A stretch of 64,000 bases of DNA from Cranoglanis bouderius (GCA_023630585.1 CM042554.1:228501-292500); one strand, 5' to 3'. Positions 24,006 through 37,156 are shown, counted from the first letter of the stretch. Notes: generated from the letters alone by a model not told the origin. Made by a program: numbers and translations.

Positions 24006-24430
24006 AATTCAATTCAATAAAATTTTATTTGTATAGCACTTTTAACAATGGACACCACACAACGCAGCTTTACAGAAATATATAAATTCAGGATATACAT
24101 TTTAAATTTATAAATTTATCCCTAATGAGTAAGCCAGAGGCAACAGTGGCAAGTAAAAACTCCCTGAGACAATACGAGGAAGAACCTGTGAGAGGAACCA
24201 GACTCAAAATGGACCCCATCCTCATCTGGGTGACACTGGATAGTGCAATTATAAATAATTCCCTTCTATAACTGTGAACTACATAGTCAAAAGTGCAGTT
24301 GTGTAACCAGGAAATTCATTATACTTTTAACATGAAGTCTATTTTGTTGACATTATCAGTTGTTCACTGATGGAGAATTGAGTGCAAAACTGTTTGTGGC
24401 AATTGCAGTCCTAAAGCTATTTGCATAGTA
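24003..24430 (-). mobile_element. L2-like LINE tail, part of a split copy
   Basis: Reverse complement of the 1-930 tail, starting AATTCAATTCAATAAAATTT. Together with 25057-25420 it rebuilds the order RT C-terminus, UTR, tail seen at 1-930, split by 24440-25040. Confidence 0.8.
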
Positions 24431-24439
24431 TATAACATA

Positions 24440-25040
24440 TAGTCAGAGGTGGACAAAGTACACAACTCCATTACTTGAGTGAAAGTACAGATACTACTGG
24501 TCAAATATTACTCCATTACAAGTGAAAGTTGTAAAGACAGATTTTTACTTAAGTAAAAGTACAGAAGTATTTCCTTTTAAAAGTATCAGGAGTAAATTTC
24601 CCTTTTTATGTCAACGCATTGTTTTATTATTGTTACATTGTTGTATGTAATATTTACAATACCTTATGCCTCTGAAGCAAATTACTGAATACACTGATTA
24701 TCTTGTAGTATCTGTGGAATAAAGAGCTTTTAGAATGTTTTTGAACAGCCAATATCTGGCTCAGCGGCAGCACCAACACAGATTTTAATGTTCCGGTGTG
24801 ATTTTTGTCAAAGGTTTAATAGACAGGCGAATTGTTATCATTTAGGAAAGAGATCGTGTGGGTGCGAATCGAGATCGCGATATTTTTCTGATTAATCGTC
24901 CAGCTCTACACATAACTATAGTAAGTATGCAAGGTAACAAAAACAAATAAAAAAAATATATAAAAATTACAAGATATTAACTTATTTAACTCTTAAACTC
25001 ATTTACATTTGAATTCACACTTTTGCATGCTATCTAACGT
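24440..25040. mobile_element. insert splitting the L2-like LINE, hAT-like in part
   Basis: Starts AGAGGTGGACAAAGTAC followed by ACTTGAGTGAAAGTACAGA, a very common teleost repeat. A second block near 24880 (ATTTTTCTGATTAATCGTCC) resembles another. Boundaries are approximate and no frame is seen. Confidence 0.45.
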
Positions 25041-25056
25041 CAATGTCGAACCTTAC

Positions 25057-25420
25057 CTATGCGTAAGTGGTGTTTCCACAAGGCTGCGAGTTTTTGAAGG
25101 CTATGATAAAGATTGTTTTTGTTTTAAATGTTTGCTTTGTCTGCCTTGGTATTGCCTTGCAATGTTTGGTTGGTAGGTAAATATTCATTGCGTGCAGAGT
25201 GCAAGCAGGGACTCTGGCAAGACTAGCTATGACAGCGTAACTAAAAAGGAGAGCCAGAAGGTAACACAGACATGAGGGCACCCTGGGACATAAGTTGGCC
25301 AGCCACTCCACCATCAACAAACCTGAGTGTGAGAGTGGGGAAAAAACTATTCACAAAAGGCTTGACTATACAAATATTTTTTCAACCTAGACAGTCTCAA
25401 ACATTGAGACTGTATCTGAG
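25057..25420 (-). mobile_element. L2-like LINE RT C-terminus and UTR
   Basis: The minus strand reads LRLSRLKKYLYSQAFCE and then the UTR with TTATGTCCCAGGGTGCCCTC, as at 280-320. It is the upstream half of the copy whose tail is at 24003-24430. Confidence 0.75.
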
Positions 25421-25710
25421 TCCTGAACACTAATTGGATAAGATAATGATCTGAGATACCCCTGTGGGGACCCAGGGTAGAATAGGTCCCTAGCACCCCC
25501 TTGCTGATCGTAAGAGGTGACAAATGGGGCGACCTCTTTGCCGTAAGTTGCAACTCGTTTCTGGGGAGGACGAGAACCTGGTATTTGAGGAATGTGTATG
25601 CTGCAGCTAACTCAGATCCAACACTCGGATCCACCCCTGTATCCTTAGTGCCTACCCGGTGGATAACCACGGCTCTGTGTTGGGCTTCGAGGTGGGTGGG
25701 GAGCAGGAGT

Positions 25711-26946
25711 GATGAAATTTAAAAATACAAACATGGCTAATAAAAAAACCCAAAACGACAGATGATAGAACAAACATTGGAGGATGATTCAGACATTGGA
25801 TGTATTTACCCTCAAAAGAGTGAAAATTGGCAGAGATTTATTCAGCTAGAATCACAAACAACAGACATGCCTCTTACAAAACTGTCTCCATTTGCAATAC
25901 AGAAAGGCATTACAGGCATAGCAGGAACAGTTAAAGATGTTAAAAAGCAAAGATCCGGACAAATACTAGTAGAATGCTCCAAAAAAGCCATGCCGAAAAC
26001 ATCATACGGGCAAATATGCTGGCAAATGTACCAATAAAGGCATTTTATCACCCATCATTGAACAGCAGCAAAGGAGTTATATGCACTAGAGAGCTACATG
26101 ACATGCATGAAACTGAAATAGCATCAGAATTAACTCAACAAGGTGTAACAAATGTCAAGAGGATCACAATCAAAAGAGAAGAACAGATAATTAAGACAGG
26201 CACATACATTATGACTTTTAATAAACCCCAACTCCCAGAGAGGATTCAGATTGGATATATGAGTGTACCGGTCAATATTTTTATTCCAAACCCATTGAGA
26301 TGCTACAACTGTCAGAAATTTGTCTACAGCTCTGCTTTCTGTAAAAGAAAAGCAATCTGCTGCAACTAGGGAGAAGAACGACATGAACCAGGATGTTCAA
26401 AACCATCAAAATGCAGCAACAGCTAATCACCCAGCTTCAACAAAAGAATGTCCAATTTTCTATAAAAGAAAAAGGAATTCAAAGATTAAGTTGTGTTGAA
26501 AGGATCAGCTATGTTGAAGCACGTAGAATGGTTGAGGAGTGCCCATCCTTTAATCTGAGGAAAACATATACTTCTATGGTGAAACCAACCATGAGCACCA
26601 CTGACTGTTACGCTGATTTGACCTGGGTGAATAGTGAGAAACCACAAAATGTCAGTAACAGAGTTCTGCTTTAATCAAAAAGAATAATCAAGGTCAAATA
26701 ATGACTAATCAAATCCAAACTGACGAAAAACCATCAAATGAGCTCAACCAGTCCTTAAGAGAGAAAAATATAAAACAAAGTACAAAAACACAATCAGCAA
26801 AATCGATTCAAGAAAGGAAAACTCAAAAGGCTGAATGCTCAACGAACAACAATTTTGAAATGACAGAGACTAGTTCCCGAAGTCGAAGCTGGTCTCGAAA
26901 ATGCAAAGGTAAAGGGCAGATACTTGTCTTACCTACCTCAAAATGA
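25711..26946 (+). pseudogene. ORF1 of the I/Nimb-type LINE
   Basis: Frames 25762-26037, 25974-26369 and 26393-26946 overlap and together give an RNA-binding-type protein. It has LSPFAIQKGITGIAGTVKDV, then ANVPIKAFYHPSLNSSKGVI, then IFIPNPLRCYNCQKF with a degenerate CCHC knuckle (Cys pairs kept, His changed), and a basic tail. At least two frameshifts and a stop break it. Confidence 0.7.
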
Positions 26947-27570
26947 GGAATCGTGTAATTCAGTGGAATTGTCTAGGATTTAAGGCAAAATTTTCAGAGC
27001 TGCAGCAACTAGCAGCCATTTTGAAGCCCATTGCCTTCTGCCTCCAGGAATCCCATCTAACAATAAATAGTCAACTGATATTGAAAAAGTACAACATTTA
27101 TAACACTTTTGGTCAAAATATACAACGTCCATCTGGTGGATCAGCCATATTAGTAAGACACGACGTAATCCATAGCCACATACCAATACATACAAACCTG
27201 CAAGCGGTGGCTGTGCGTCTAACTTCTCACAAAACCATAACTATGTGCTCTATTTATATACCCCCGATACCTCGGTGACAATACAAGAACTGAACAAAAT
27301 GGTGGAACAGTTACCATCACCATACATATTAATGGGTGATTTTAATAGCCACAGCACATTATGGGGAGGAAAACATACAAACACCAAAGGCAGAAGAATG
27401 GAAGAATTCATATATGACTTGTGCTTATTAAATGATGGTTCAAACACATATCTGCATCCAGGATATGGAACATGGCTATTGATGTAACCTTGTGTGGACC
27501 TGAAATAGTAATAGATTTTTCATGGCAAGTATGGAAGGATCTCTGTGGGAATGATCATTATCCACTGATT
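26943..27570 (+). pseudogene. endonuclease domain of the I/Nimb-type LINE
   Basis: The frame at 26943-27278 starts VIQWNCLGFKAKFSELQQLA with CLQESHL and PSGGSAILVRHDV. The frame at 27245-27487 continues with the catalytic ILMGDFNSHSTLWGG. The frame from 27472 has DLCGNDHYPL, the C-terminal catalytic motif. These are the landmarks of the APE-type nuclease that nicks the target for LINE insertion. Two frameshifts are present. Confidence 0.8.
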
Positions 27571-27985
27571 ATAACATCTAATGTAGAAGACATTCAAAAA
27601 GACAATTCAAGATGGCAATTGAAAAAAGGTAACTGGTATATTTTTCAAAAACTCTGCTATGAGAAGTTCAGCATAGACTTGCAAGAAGGTCTGATAAAGA
27701 AATTCACTGACATACTGATTGAAATAGCAGAAGAATCTGTGCCAAAAACCAACAAAATCATGCCATCAGAGAAACCCATGGTTCAGTGAAGACTATAAAA
27801 AGCCTATTGCTGATTGGAAGACGGCAGAAAGAACCTTTAATAAACATCCAACAACAGAAAACCTCATCAGACTGAAAATATGTAGAGCACAAGCACGAAG
27901 AGTCATAAATGAAACAAAAAGGCAGAGCTGGAAAAAATATGCATCAACCTTAACATCACAGACACCAACAAAGAAAGTATGGGAT

Positions 27986-29514
27986 ATGATACGAAAGATG
28001 AAAAACAAGGAAGATGCACTACAAATACAAAATATAATATTAACAATGAAACAGGATACTGCTAACAAATTTGCGGAGACATTTGAGAGAAATTCATCAT
28101 TAGAAAATTATCTCCCCAGATTTAAGGAAATACAAATAAAACAGGAACAGAAAAAAATTTATTTCTCCTCGAATAACACTGAACCATTTAATCAGCCTTT
28201 CACAATGGAGGAACTTCTGAAAGCCATCAAAAACCCCAATGACACTGCAGTTGGACCTGATACCATTCACTATCAGTTTTTGAAACATTGTTTCAAAAAT
28301 TGTTTTACCCCAAAAATTGTTTTACCCCAATATGTATTATTGATTCTACTGGACATTTTCAATTGCATTTGGAAATCAGGAGAAATACCAGCTTACCAGA
28401 AAGAAGCAACTGTTATACCAATACCTAAACCAGGAAAAGACCATACTGACCCAAATTATTATCGCCAATAGCCCTAACAAGCTGTCTATGCAAAACCATG
28501 GAATGAATCGACTGATGTGGATTTTGGAAAGAGACCAAAAGATCAGTAAATATCAATGTGGATTTAGACAAGGGAAAAGTACTCTTGATCATCTGATAAG
28601 ACTAGAATCTTTTGTATGAGATGGTTTTATTAAAAAAGAACATGTAGTAGCGGTATTTTTTTGATTAAGGAAAAGCTTATGATACCACGTGGAGGCGTGG
28701 CATCTTAAAAGATTTGTACGATATGGGTTTTTGGGGATATTTACCCATTTTTATCTCCAATTTTTTATCCAATAGAGTTTTTCGTGTTTGAGTAAGAAAC
28801 GTGTTATCTGAGTTGCATGTATAAGAATCAGGAGTGCCCCAAGGAAGTATGCTTTCAGTAACCCTCTTTAGTATTAAAATTAATGGCATTGTAAGTTATG
28901 GGGTTATGGGGTCTAATATATTCCATAGCCTATGTGTAGATGATGTGTGTATTTGCTATAAAGGCAAAACTATTAACATAATTGAGAGACAAATACGAAT
29001 ATGTATAAATAAAATGTATGACTGGTCAGTACAAAACAGGTTTAAATTTTCCAAATCAAAAACTGTATGTATGCATTTTTGTCTTTTGCGATCTATGCAT
29101 TTGAGGCAGAACTTTTTTTGGAAAGAGAACCTATAAAAGTCATAAAAGAGACAAAGTTCCTAGGACTTAATTTTGAAAATAAACTGTCCTTTATTCCTCA
29201 TATAAAAATGCTGTGAAACATATGTTTCAAAGCAATGGATATTATAAAAGTACTAGCAAGTATTAAATGGAGTGCAGACTGTGAAGTACTTGAGACTCTA
29301 TAGGACACTTGTTCGTTCAAAAATGGACTATGGGAGCATAGTTTATGCATCTGCCAGGAAGTCATACATTAAAATGCTGGAGACAGTGCATCATACAGGA
29401 TTGAGACTTGCTCTAGGAGCATTTAAGACCTCCCCAATTCAAAGCTTGTATACAGAAGCAAGAGAACCATCACTATATAACAGAAGGCTGAAACTGGCTC
29501 AACTATGCAGTTAA
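27986..29514 (+). pseudogene. reverse transcriptase of the I/Nimb-type LINE
   Basis: The first part (27986-28471) has MEELLKAIKNPNDTAVGPD and ATVIPIPKPGKDHTDPNYYR. The middle (about 28474-28830) has CGFRQGKSTLDHL with stops. The catalytic segment (28834-29136) reads LCVDDVCICYKG in place of the usual Y/FxDD motif. The thumb region (29272-29514) has YRTLVRSKMDYGSIVYASAR. Multiple stops; inactive. Confidence 0.78.
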
Positions 29515-29819
29515 GCTAAAAGCTAACGAAAGTAACCCAGCATATTCTTCAGTCTTTCATCCTCAACATTCACACCTGTACGAAGCCAAACCTAGATATA
29601 TCACACCTTTCGGAATTCACACAAAACCTCACTTGAAGAACATGGACATTAATTTGGATATCCTACCATCAACACACATGTGCCCTATATCACCCTGAGA
29701 TAATAAAAAAACAACTATCATGATGAACCTGGCTCAGTATAAGAAAAAGATATTTCATCCAAATGTCTAGCAGGAGAGATTTCTGGACATAAGATGCAGC
29801 TTACCATCCCATGTACCAG

Positions 29820-30235
29820 TTTACACAAATGGATCAAAGTCAGACAGTCATGTATCTGCAGCAGTAGTGATTGGTCCAAAACGTTTTGGAAAGTGTATCC
29901 CTGGACAACGTTCAGTTTTCACAGCTGAAGCTTGTGCATTACTCCTATCTCTAGAACAAAAAGAAAAGGAACAACACCACCACTTCTTAATTTGCACAGA
30001 CTCTAAATCCTGCCTGCAAGCACTTGAGTCTCTGAAAACTGAACATCCTACAATTTGGAAAGGTGGACAAGATTTTAACATTGTTTTTTGTTGGACAACG
30101 GTCCATATGGGATTGGCTGGCAATGTACAGGCAGATAAAGCGGCTAGGGAACCACTTCAGTTGGAAATGACAGAATGTAATATACCAGCATCTGATGTTA
30201 AACCCATATTGAATCTGTACATTTACAGTAAATAG
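29820..30235 (+). pseudogene. RNase H domain of the I/Nimb-type LINE
   Basis: The frame contains VYTNGSKSD (first acidic position now Asn), FTAEACALLLSLEQK (catalytic Glu), LICTDSKSCLQALESL (catalytic Asp) and AGNVQADKAARE (last Asp). The order and spacing fit an RNase H fold. It ends with a stop at about 30233. Confidence 0.8.
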
Positions 30236-30365
30236 CAAATGGAATGGAATAAATGCATATATAACAAACTATGAGGTGAATCCAATATTAAATCAAGGAG
30301 TTAATTATCATTATCATTTTGAAAATAGATATGACCAAGTCATATATATACAAGAGACTAAGGGA

Positions 30366-30760
30366 CTCCAAAATGTTCTGTCTAAATTCACCTGTAGGTG
30401 GCTCTATAATTCACATTTTTAAAACTATTCATAACTTTTGAACTGTTCAACATCAAAATTCTTGTTTCTCTTGATTCCCTTTCAGACACAGTATATCAGC
30501 CATTTTGAATTTAACAAAAATGCATTTTTTTTTCCTCATACAAACTTAGTCCAATCATCACAAAATTTGGATCCGACTATTGTGAGATTAGTCAAAAAAA
30601 ACATTTTTCAGATTTTGAAAATGCATGACATTTCATCCATAACCTGCAAACAAATTTGATGTCTTAAGTCACGAAACATTAAGTGACTCATATCTCAGCA
30701 ACACTTTTTTTTATTGACAATCAAACTTCTCACATATATTTAGCAACATAATCAACATAA
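30366..30760. repeat. second copy of the 22850-24005 repeat family
   Basis: Shares TTCACCTGTAGGTGGC, TTCATAACTTTTGAACTG and AGCCATTTTGAATTTAA with the earlier region, in the same order. Confidence 0.55.
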
Positions 30761-30774
30761 TCTAAAGTCAAGAG

Positions 30775-30988
30775 ACAAGACACTTGGGAGGGCTGCTGAA
30801 AACAAGTGAGACTTGTCCTTCTTAATTGCTACATGCAGGTATATTTCTGACTGGGGGAGGAAACCGGGGGTACCCAGAGGAAACTCCCGAAGCACAAGGA
30901 AGAACATGCTAGCTCCGCATACAGGGCGGAGGTGGGGTTTGAACCCCCAGCCCCTGAGTTTCGAGCCAATGTGATAACCACTAAGCCA
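30775..30988. repeat. dispersed teleost repeat (GGAGGAAACCGGGGG type)
   Basis: Carries GGGAGGAAACCGGGGGTACC, GGGTTTGAACCCCCAGCCC and GATAACCACTAAGCCACC, a combination seen widely in fish genomes. The last part is tRNA-like in wording, but I see no cloverleaf. Confidence 0.45.
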
Positions 30989-30990
30989 CC

Positions 30991-31104
<114 letters not shown>

Positions 31105-32211
31105 CAATAAACAACATCATCTGATTGTCTATATAGAAATCATCAATGCAATATAACCCATTTTATTCCATGAAAGAAACATTCCATCGATCTGTTATGG
31201 TGGAAATAGATGATTGTGATATTAGTGTGTGTTGAGACATTTGGTAATTTACATTTTTTACTAATCAAGTTATGAGTGAATTTCCTAGAAGAAAATTATT
31301 TCCAAACAACTTTGCAGGAGATATAATCTTGGTTATACTGGCTTCCTAGATACTGGGAAGCTGTCCATTAGTACCCTTTTGCCAATAAGTGAGAACCCTG
31401 GCATTTGCTGCCCAATAATAACACTAGTATAAACAACAAATGGCAGAATAATAGCACATAATCGTTTAAAGAAAGCTAGAGACAAGTAAATGGGGAGATT
31501 CTAGAAGAGGTATAAAAAAATCTTTGACCAACTTAATGGCGTTGATGAGACCAATGATTGACAAGGGAAGCAGTCTCCCGGTCTAAATATTTGCCCTCAG
31601 TTAATCATCAATCATATCTAGGTAATAATTTATAGGTGTTTGCGTGTTCTTTCAAGTGGTCTTGAACTACTTTGAACAGAAGGGAATTTGGGAAACTAGC
31701 ACCCAGTTATTTCCGAGAGACATAAATTCGTTTTTGCTCTAGTTGAATGTATATCCTGAGATTTGCCAAATAAGCTGATGTATTTCAATAGTTTGGGCAC
31801 AGAAATAGTAGGATCAGAGAAGGTTAATCACAGGTCATCAGTAAATAAGTTCACAAAGCTTTCAACATTCCCCAAACAAATGCTTTAGATGAGTGGATGA
31901 CTTCTGATTCCTACAGCCAATGGTTCCAAAGCAATATCAGAAATAAGTGGAGTGAAGTAATATCAAAAAGAAGCAGTTTGGTGATAATGCTAGCATGACT
32001 GTGGAAGGAGATGCTAGTGGAGTAGCACATGGCTTTGAAAGTGAGATTGACTGCCAGGAATTAAATAGAGTTAACACCCCATATACAGTCATTCAGGCTT
32101 TTAGGGAGTACAGGGACTGAAATACACAAAAAGTTCAAGAAAGACTGAGCTGTTGGCTACTGTGAATACCATACCTATCTTGTGTGGGGTGCGAACATGG
32201 TTTCTCTTAAA

Positions 32212-32697
32212 TTAATCTCATTTGTAGCTCGCAGCGTGCATCCCTTCTCATCCCCACCATCTGTTCTTTGATGTTTTGTAGGTCTACAATCTTGTCCCTG
32301 ACATCCTTGGACACCTCTTTGGTCTTGGCCATGGTGGAGAGTTTGGAATCTGATTGATTGATTGCTTCTGTGGACAGGTGTCTTTTATACAGGTAACAAG
32401 TGGAGATTGCACTCTCTTAAAGGAAGTGCTCCTAATCTCAGCTCGTTACCTGTGTAAAAGACACCTGGGAGCCAGAAATTTTGCTGATTGATAGGGGATC
32501 AAATACTTATTTCCCTCATTAAAATGCAAACCAATTTCTAACTTTTTTGAAATGCGTTTTTCTGGATTTTTTTGTTGTTATTTTGTCTCTCACTGTTAAA
32601 ATACACCTACCATTAAAATTATAGACTGAACATTTCTTTGTCAGTGGACAAACGTACAAAATCAGCAGGGGATCAAATACTTTTTTCCCCCACAGTA
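32212..32697 (-). mobile_element. Tc1 family F fragment (5' part)
   Basis: The TIR segment GGGGATCAAATACTTATTTC repeats in GGGGATCAAATACTTTTTTC near the end at 32697. A minus-strand N-terminal HTH start (MAKTKEVSKDVRDKIVDLQN) begins at about 32333. The catalytic half is absent. It sits inside the L1/Tx1 LINE. Confidence 0.82.
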
Positions 32698-33819
32698 TAT
32701 CGTTGGCTATGTGAGATTCTAGAAGCATGTTTACGTGTCTGTAAGTTCAGGGACAGGGACTGGGACCTTTCACGTGCCTCCTCAGAACACAGCCCTCTTA
32801 GTGTTCTGGGACCTGCAGATTTACACTGCAGAAAACATTTGTAGAGGTATCACTGAATTTCTGGAGAAGGCATCATAGTCCTTGGCACTAACTTTGACTT
32901 TTCTGCAAATAGAGTAGAATTTGTTTAACGCCTTTGGATTTGTGTTCAGTTTTCCTGATTTTGATTTAATTTTATGGATTGCTTGTTTAGCTTACTCTTG
33001 TTTAGTTTTTAGACTGTAATTGTCTTGCTAACAGCTTCTGGGGTTTGTCTCCCAGCTCAAACTGTTTCTGCTTTTTTTAAGTTTTAACAAAATGTTTTCC
33101 ACATGGGTACTAAGAATTGAATTGTATTCATATTTTCACATCTTAGGATCTTATCCTGCTGAGAGAGGGAGGACTCAAATTATGTAATGTGACCTGGGGT
33201 AACAATCTTAAATGTTTCCCAAAGAGTAGAATCTGAAACCTCTGCATTGTCGTTCTTCTAAAGGAACTCATCAATTTTCGCAAGCAAACAGTCTTTAAAT
33301 GTCTGATCTTTTAGTAGAAGTGGATTCAAATGCCAACAGTAATTTTGTTTGGGTAAGATGTCTTTAATTTAAAGTGTGTCTGGACTGCGATCAGAAATCA
33401 AAAGATCATGATATTTATGGCAGGTAATATTAGATATAAGTTCAGGGTAAATAATCACTTCTGGTATAGGACTTATGTATGTGAGAATAAAATAAATAGT
33501 ATCTGTCTGTGGGATGCTGCAGCCTCCAGATGTCTACCCTATTTGTAGATGTAATCACGTTATTTAGCGTTTGAACCGAGGAAATGGCTGGAGGCTTCTT
33601 TTGAGAAAGTCTACCCATGTATGGGTAAGTAACAGTTAAAATCACTCCCTATTATAATGTTTGTATTGTCATTATCTGGAATTAAATCAAATACTTGATG
33701 CAGAAATAAATCAGGATTGTCAATGTTCAGGCTGTATATATTAATTATAGATATAGGAAGGGAGTTGATGTGTCCTGATATATCTACTTAATTGGTCTTT
33801 TTTCATAAAATCAAGGTGA

Positions 33820-34020
33820 ATGGGCATGGGCGTAGAATCCGCGGGGGATGTCCCCCGCACTTTCTCACTGGCCATGGGCCAATTTGTGTATCTTTGATTT
33901 CTATACGTGTATGTGTCTAAGTCTTTATGTGACCTGACGTTGCCATGAAAATTGGTCACTCACATCACATGTCACGCCCATGCTCACACCCGCGCTGAGT
34001 GCTCAGAGGTCGCGATGAGC
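33820..34020. mobile_element. probable small insert in the L1/Tx1 endonuclease
   Basis: GGGCGTAGAATCCGCGGGGG and GTCCCCCGCACTTTCTCACT do not fit the LINE frame and resemble a widespread fish repeat. Ends are uncertain. Confidence 0.35.
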
Positions 34021-34950
34021 TCAAATTATTCAAGTTTTGGCAGTGAATGGTATCTGAAAAACATGAGATATACAACTGGTTCTGAGTCTGCACTGTTGAG
34101 TGGACTTGTATGGGTTTCCTGGAGAAATATTATGTCTACCTTAAGTAACTTTAAGTGGGAGAACACTCTTCTCCTTTAAATAGCATGACCAATCCCTCAT
34201 ACATTCCAAGAAGCTAAAGTGATGCAACCATATTGTTGTCAATGTTTGTAGACAATAAATAAGTAAATAAATAAGCCATCAATCACGTGGGAAAACCAAC
34301 ATGTCTAGCATTGCATACAAACACAGAATAACAGATAACAACTCCCCTCCAGTCCCACTCCAGTTATGCTCAACTCTACTGCTAAACATTTAGCAATGAA
34401 AAGAATATATAAGCACACAACATTTTCAACATTTACAAACCATAAATTAATGCCTTAAAGCAGTAGCCAACACTACGACACATAAGGCCATGGATAATGT
34501 CGTACCCAGCTTGTTTCAGCTTACTGTCCACAAACTTCATGGCTTCTCTGGGGCTTGTGAAAATCTTCCACTGCCCGCCATGTTGGATATGCAGGCAAGC
34601 AGAGTGCCGTTGTTCCATCAGGTCAGCAGTGTACTCCGGAAAGATGTACACTTTGTGTCCGTTGTATTACTTGTAAGTATTGTAAGTTATACTCTCGCCA
34701 GAGCCACAATATCAGTTTATTTTCCTGAAATGTATTCAGGCATTAATTGTGTGAGGCCTTGCTCCCTTGCGTGGTTTGAGTTGCAGAATGTGGTGTGCAT
34801 GATCAGTGATTAGTGGATTCTGAAACTGTGCTTCGCTCAATAGTTTTGGCATAAGAGCAGCAATGAATTTGGTTGGTCTCCTGGACTATATTAATATTGT
34901 TGTGGCAAGACTTAGCCTTCTAAATCATAACTTACAGTCTGAGTGATGTA

Positions 34951-37154
34951 CAGTCCAGTCCATAAGTATTTGGACAGTGACACAATTTTTGTAATTTTGC
35001 CTCTGTACATCACCACAGTGGATTTGAGATGAAGCAATATTGCATTATTGCAAAATTGCAAAAATATTGCATTAACCGTTTAGGAATTTCAGCCATTTTC
35101 CCTCCATGGCCATTGTCCCTCCATTTTCACAGGATCAAAAGTGATTGGACAATTGACTCATTATTTGATTCCTTGTTATTTCATGACCGATTAAGGACAT
35201 AAAATGCCTGGAGTTGATTCCAAATATTGAATTTGCATTTGGTGGCTGTTCATGGGAACTCTCAATATGCGGTCAAAATAGGTGCCGATGCAAGTGAAGG
35301 AAGCCACCATTAGGCTGAAAAAACAAAACAGATCTTCCAGAGAGATAGCAGAAACTTTAGTAGTGGCCAAATCAACAATTTGGTACATTCTTAGAAGAAG
35401 GAAGGAATGCACTGGTGAGCTCAGCAACACCAAAAGACCTGGAAGCCCACAGAAGACAACTAAAGTGGATGATCGCAGAATTCTTTGCTTATTGAAGAAA
35501 AACCCCTTCACAACATCTAGCCAAGTCAACTACACTCTGGAGGAGGCAGGCATATCATTGTAAAGTCTACAATCAGACGCCTTCATGAATGTAAATACAC
35601 TGTCATGAATGTAAATACAGTTTACGTCAGGATGCAAACCACTGGTAACACTCAAGAACAGAAAGGCCAGATTAGAATTTGCTAAAAATAAATAAATAAA
35701 TAAAAACTCTTTATTTGGGGAAAAAAAGGCATGAGCAGTTCTGATTTAAGAGTAACTTGTACCAGAATTATGGGAAGAGAATAGTATGGAGAAGGAAAGG
35801 ATGGGCTCATGTTACAAAGCATACTACATCATCTGTCAACCATGTGGAGGAAATGTTATGGCATGGCTGTCAACAGAACTGGTTCACTGGTGTTTATTGA
35901 TGATGTGACTGCTAATAGAAGTAGCAGGATGAATTCTGAAGTGTATAGAGCTCTACTTTCTGCTCAGATTCACTCAAATGCTGCAAAACTGGTAGACGCT
36001 TCACAGTACAGTTGGATAATTTACATTTACATTTACATTTATAGCATTTAGCAGATGACCTTATCCAGAGCGACGTACAAGAATGCTTTAAATTCTCCAT
36101 TTCTGGTTCATACGATTACAACGAAGTGCACTGAACACAAACCTTTTTTTTTTTTTTTTTTTGAAGAAGAAGAAGAAAACAATCAAATGGTAAGTATTTA
36201 AGAAAGAGGTATGTCTTTAGGAGTTTCTTGAAGATAGCCAGCGACTCAGCTGTTCTGACATTGATGGGAAGTTCATTCCACCACCTTGGTGCCAGAACAG
36301 AGAAAAGTCGTGAGGCAGATCTACCTTGTATCCTGAGAGAGGGTGGGACCAGTTGAGCAGTGCTTGTTGACCTGAGGGAGTGTGGTGCAGTGCGTGGGGT
36401 GATGAGAGCTCTAAGATAAGAGGGTGCTGTTCCACTTTTGGCTTTGTAGGCAAGCATCAATGTTTTGAATCTGATGCGTGCAGCTACTGGAAGCCAGTGA
36501 AGGGAGCGCAGCAACGGGGTGGTGTGAGAGAACTTAGGCAGGTTGAAAACAAGTCGTGCAGCTGCATTCTGGATCATCTGTAGAGGACAGGTGGATAATG
36601 ACCCAAAACATACCACAAAAGCAACCCAAGAGCTTCTTAAGGCAAAGAAATTAAATGTTCTTAAATGTCCGATGACCTCAACCCAATTGAGCATGTTTTT
36701 CACTTACTGAAGATAAAAATGATGACAGAGAGATCCACAAACAAGCAGCAACTGAAGGCAGCTACAGTAAAGGCCTGGCAAAGCATCTCAAGGGAGGAAG
36801 CTCAGCATTTGATGATGTCCATGGGTTCCAGACCTCAGGCAGTCATTGACTGCAAAAGATTTGCATCCAAGTATTAAAAATAATTCTAATACTTATGAGT
36901 ATGTTAGTTTGTCCAATTACTTTTGAGCCTGAAAAAATGGAAGGACTTGGAAAAAAAATGGCTATAATTCCTAAATGGTTAATGCAATATTTTTGTTAAA
37001 CCCCTTTAATTAAAGTCTACAAAGTCTTAAAAGTCTATTGAAAGTCTACACTTCAGTCACATCTTGAATACTTAATTTCAAGTCAATTGTGGTGGTGTAC
37101 AGAGGCAAAATTATGAAACTTGTGTTACTGTCCAAATACTTATGAACCTGACTA
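34951..37154 (+). mobile_element. Tc1-like transposon, family G, split by a LINE
   Basis: TIR starts CAGTCCAGTCCATAAGTATT (TA at 34949-34950) and ends ATACTTATGAACCTGACTA (TA at 37155-37156). The HTH frame is at 35282-35563 (MQVKEATIRLKKQNRSSREI, KRPGSPQKTTKVDDRRILCL). The C-terminal catalytic part is at 36665-36877 (DDLNPIEHVFHLLKIKM). Between them a LINE is inserted at 36021-36586. Confidence 0.88.
36021..36586 (-). mobile_element. 5'-truncated L2/CR1-like LINE inserted in Tc1 G
   Basis: Flanked by ACAGTTGGATAAT (36008-36020) and ACAGGTGGATAAT (36587-36599), a 13-bp duplication with one mismatch. The minus-strand RT C-terminus (36703-36116 frame) includes QNAAARLVFNLPKFSHTTPL, RSLHWLPVAARIRFKTLMLA and FSVLAPRWWNELPINVRTAE. 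The tail is the TTTACATTTACATTT block at 36021-36050. About 150 codons of this copy are uninterrupted, so it is a fairly young insertion. Confidence 0.9.
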
Positions 37155-37156
37155 TA

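Larger units (their letters stand above)
25455..30290 (+). mobile_element. I/Nimb-type LINE with RNase H (near full length, decayed)
   Basis: The plus strand carries in order an ORF1 with a zinc-knuckle-like motif, an apurinic-type endonuclease, a reverse transcriptase and an RNase H domain. RNase H after RT is typical of the I group of LINEs, and I assign Nimb-like by general resemblance. The 5' leader (about 25455-25710) contains GCTGATCGTAAGAGGTGAC. Many frameshifts and stops are present. It lies within the last dnaaf5 intron in the sense direction. Confidence 0.8.
31170..34760 (-). mobile_element. L1/Tx1-type LINE, decayed and interrupted
   Basis: Minus-strand remains run from ORF1 (34651-34433, IYIFPEYTADLMEQR-like, GGQWKIFTSPREAMKFVD) to the endonuclease start (about 34190-34080, SWNVRGIGH, VDIIFLQETH), an endonuclease C-terminal part (33700-33442, GSDFNCYLPIHG, PTDRYYLFYSHIHKSYTRSD), an RT segment near 32990 (HKIKSKSGKLNTNPKALN) and an RT catalytic segment near 31850 (LFTDDL, FSDPTISVPKLLKYISLFGK). 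Central RT sequence is missing. It is split by a Tc1 fragment (32212-32697) and probably a small insert (33820-34020). Confidence 0.75.
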
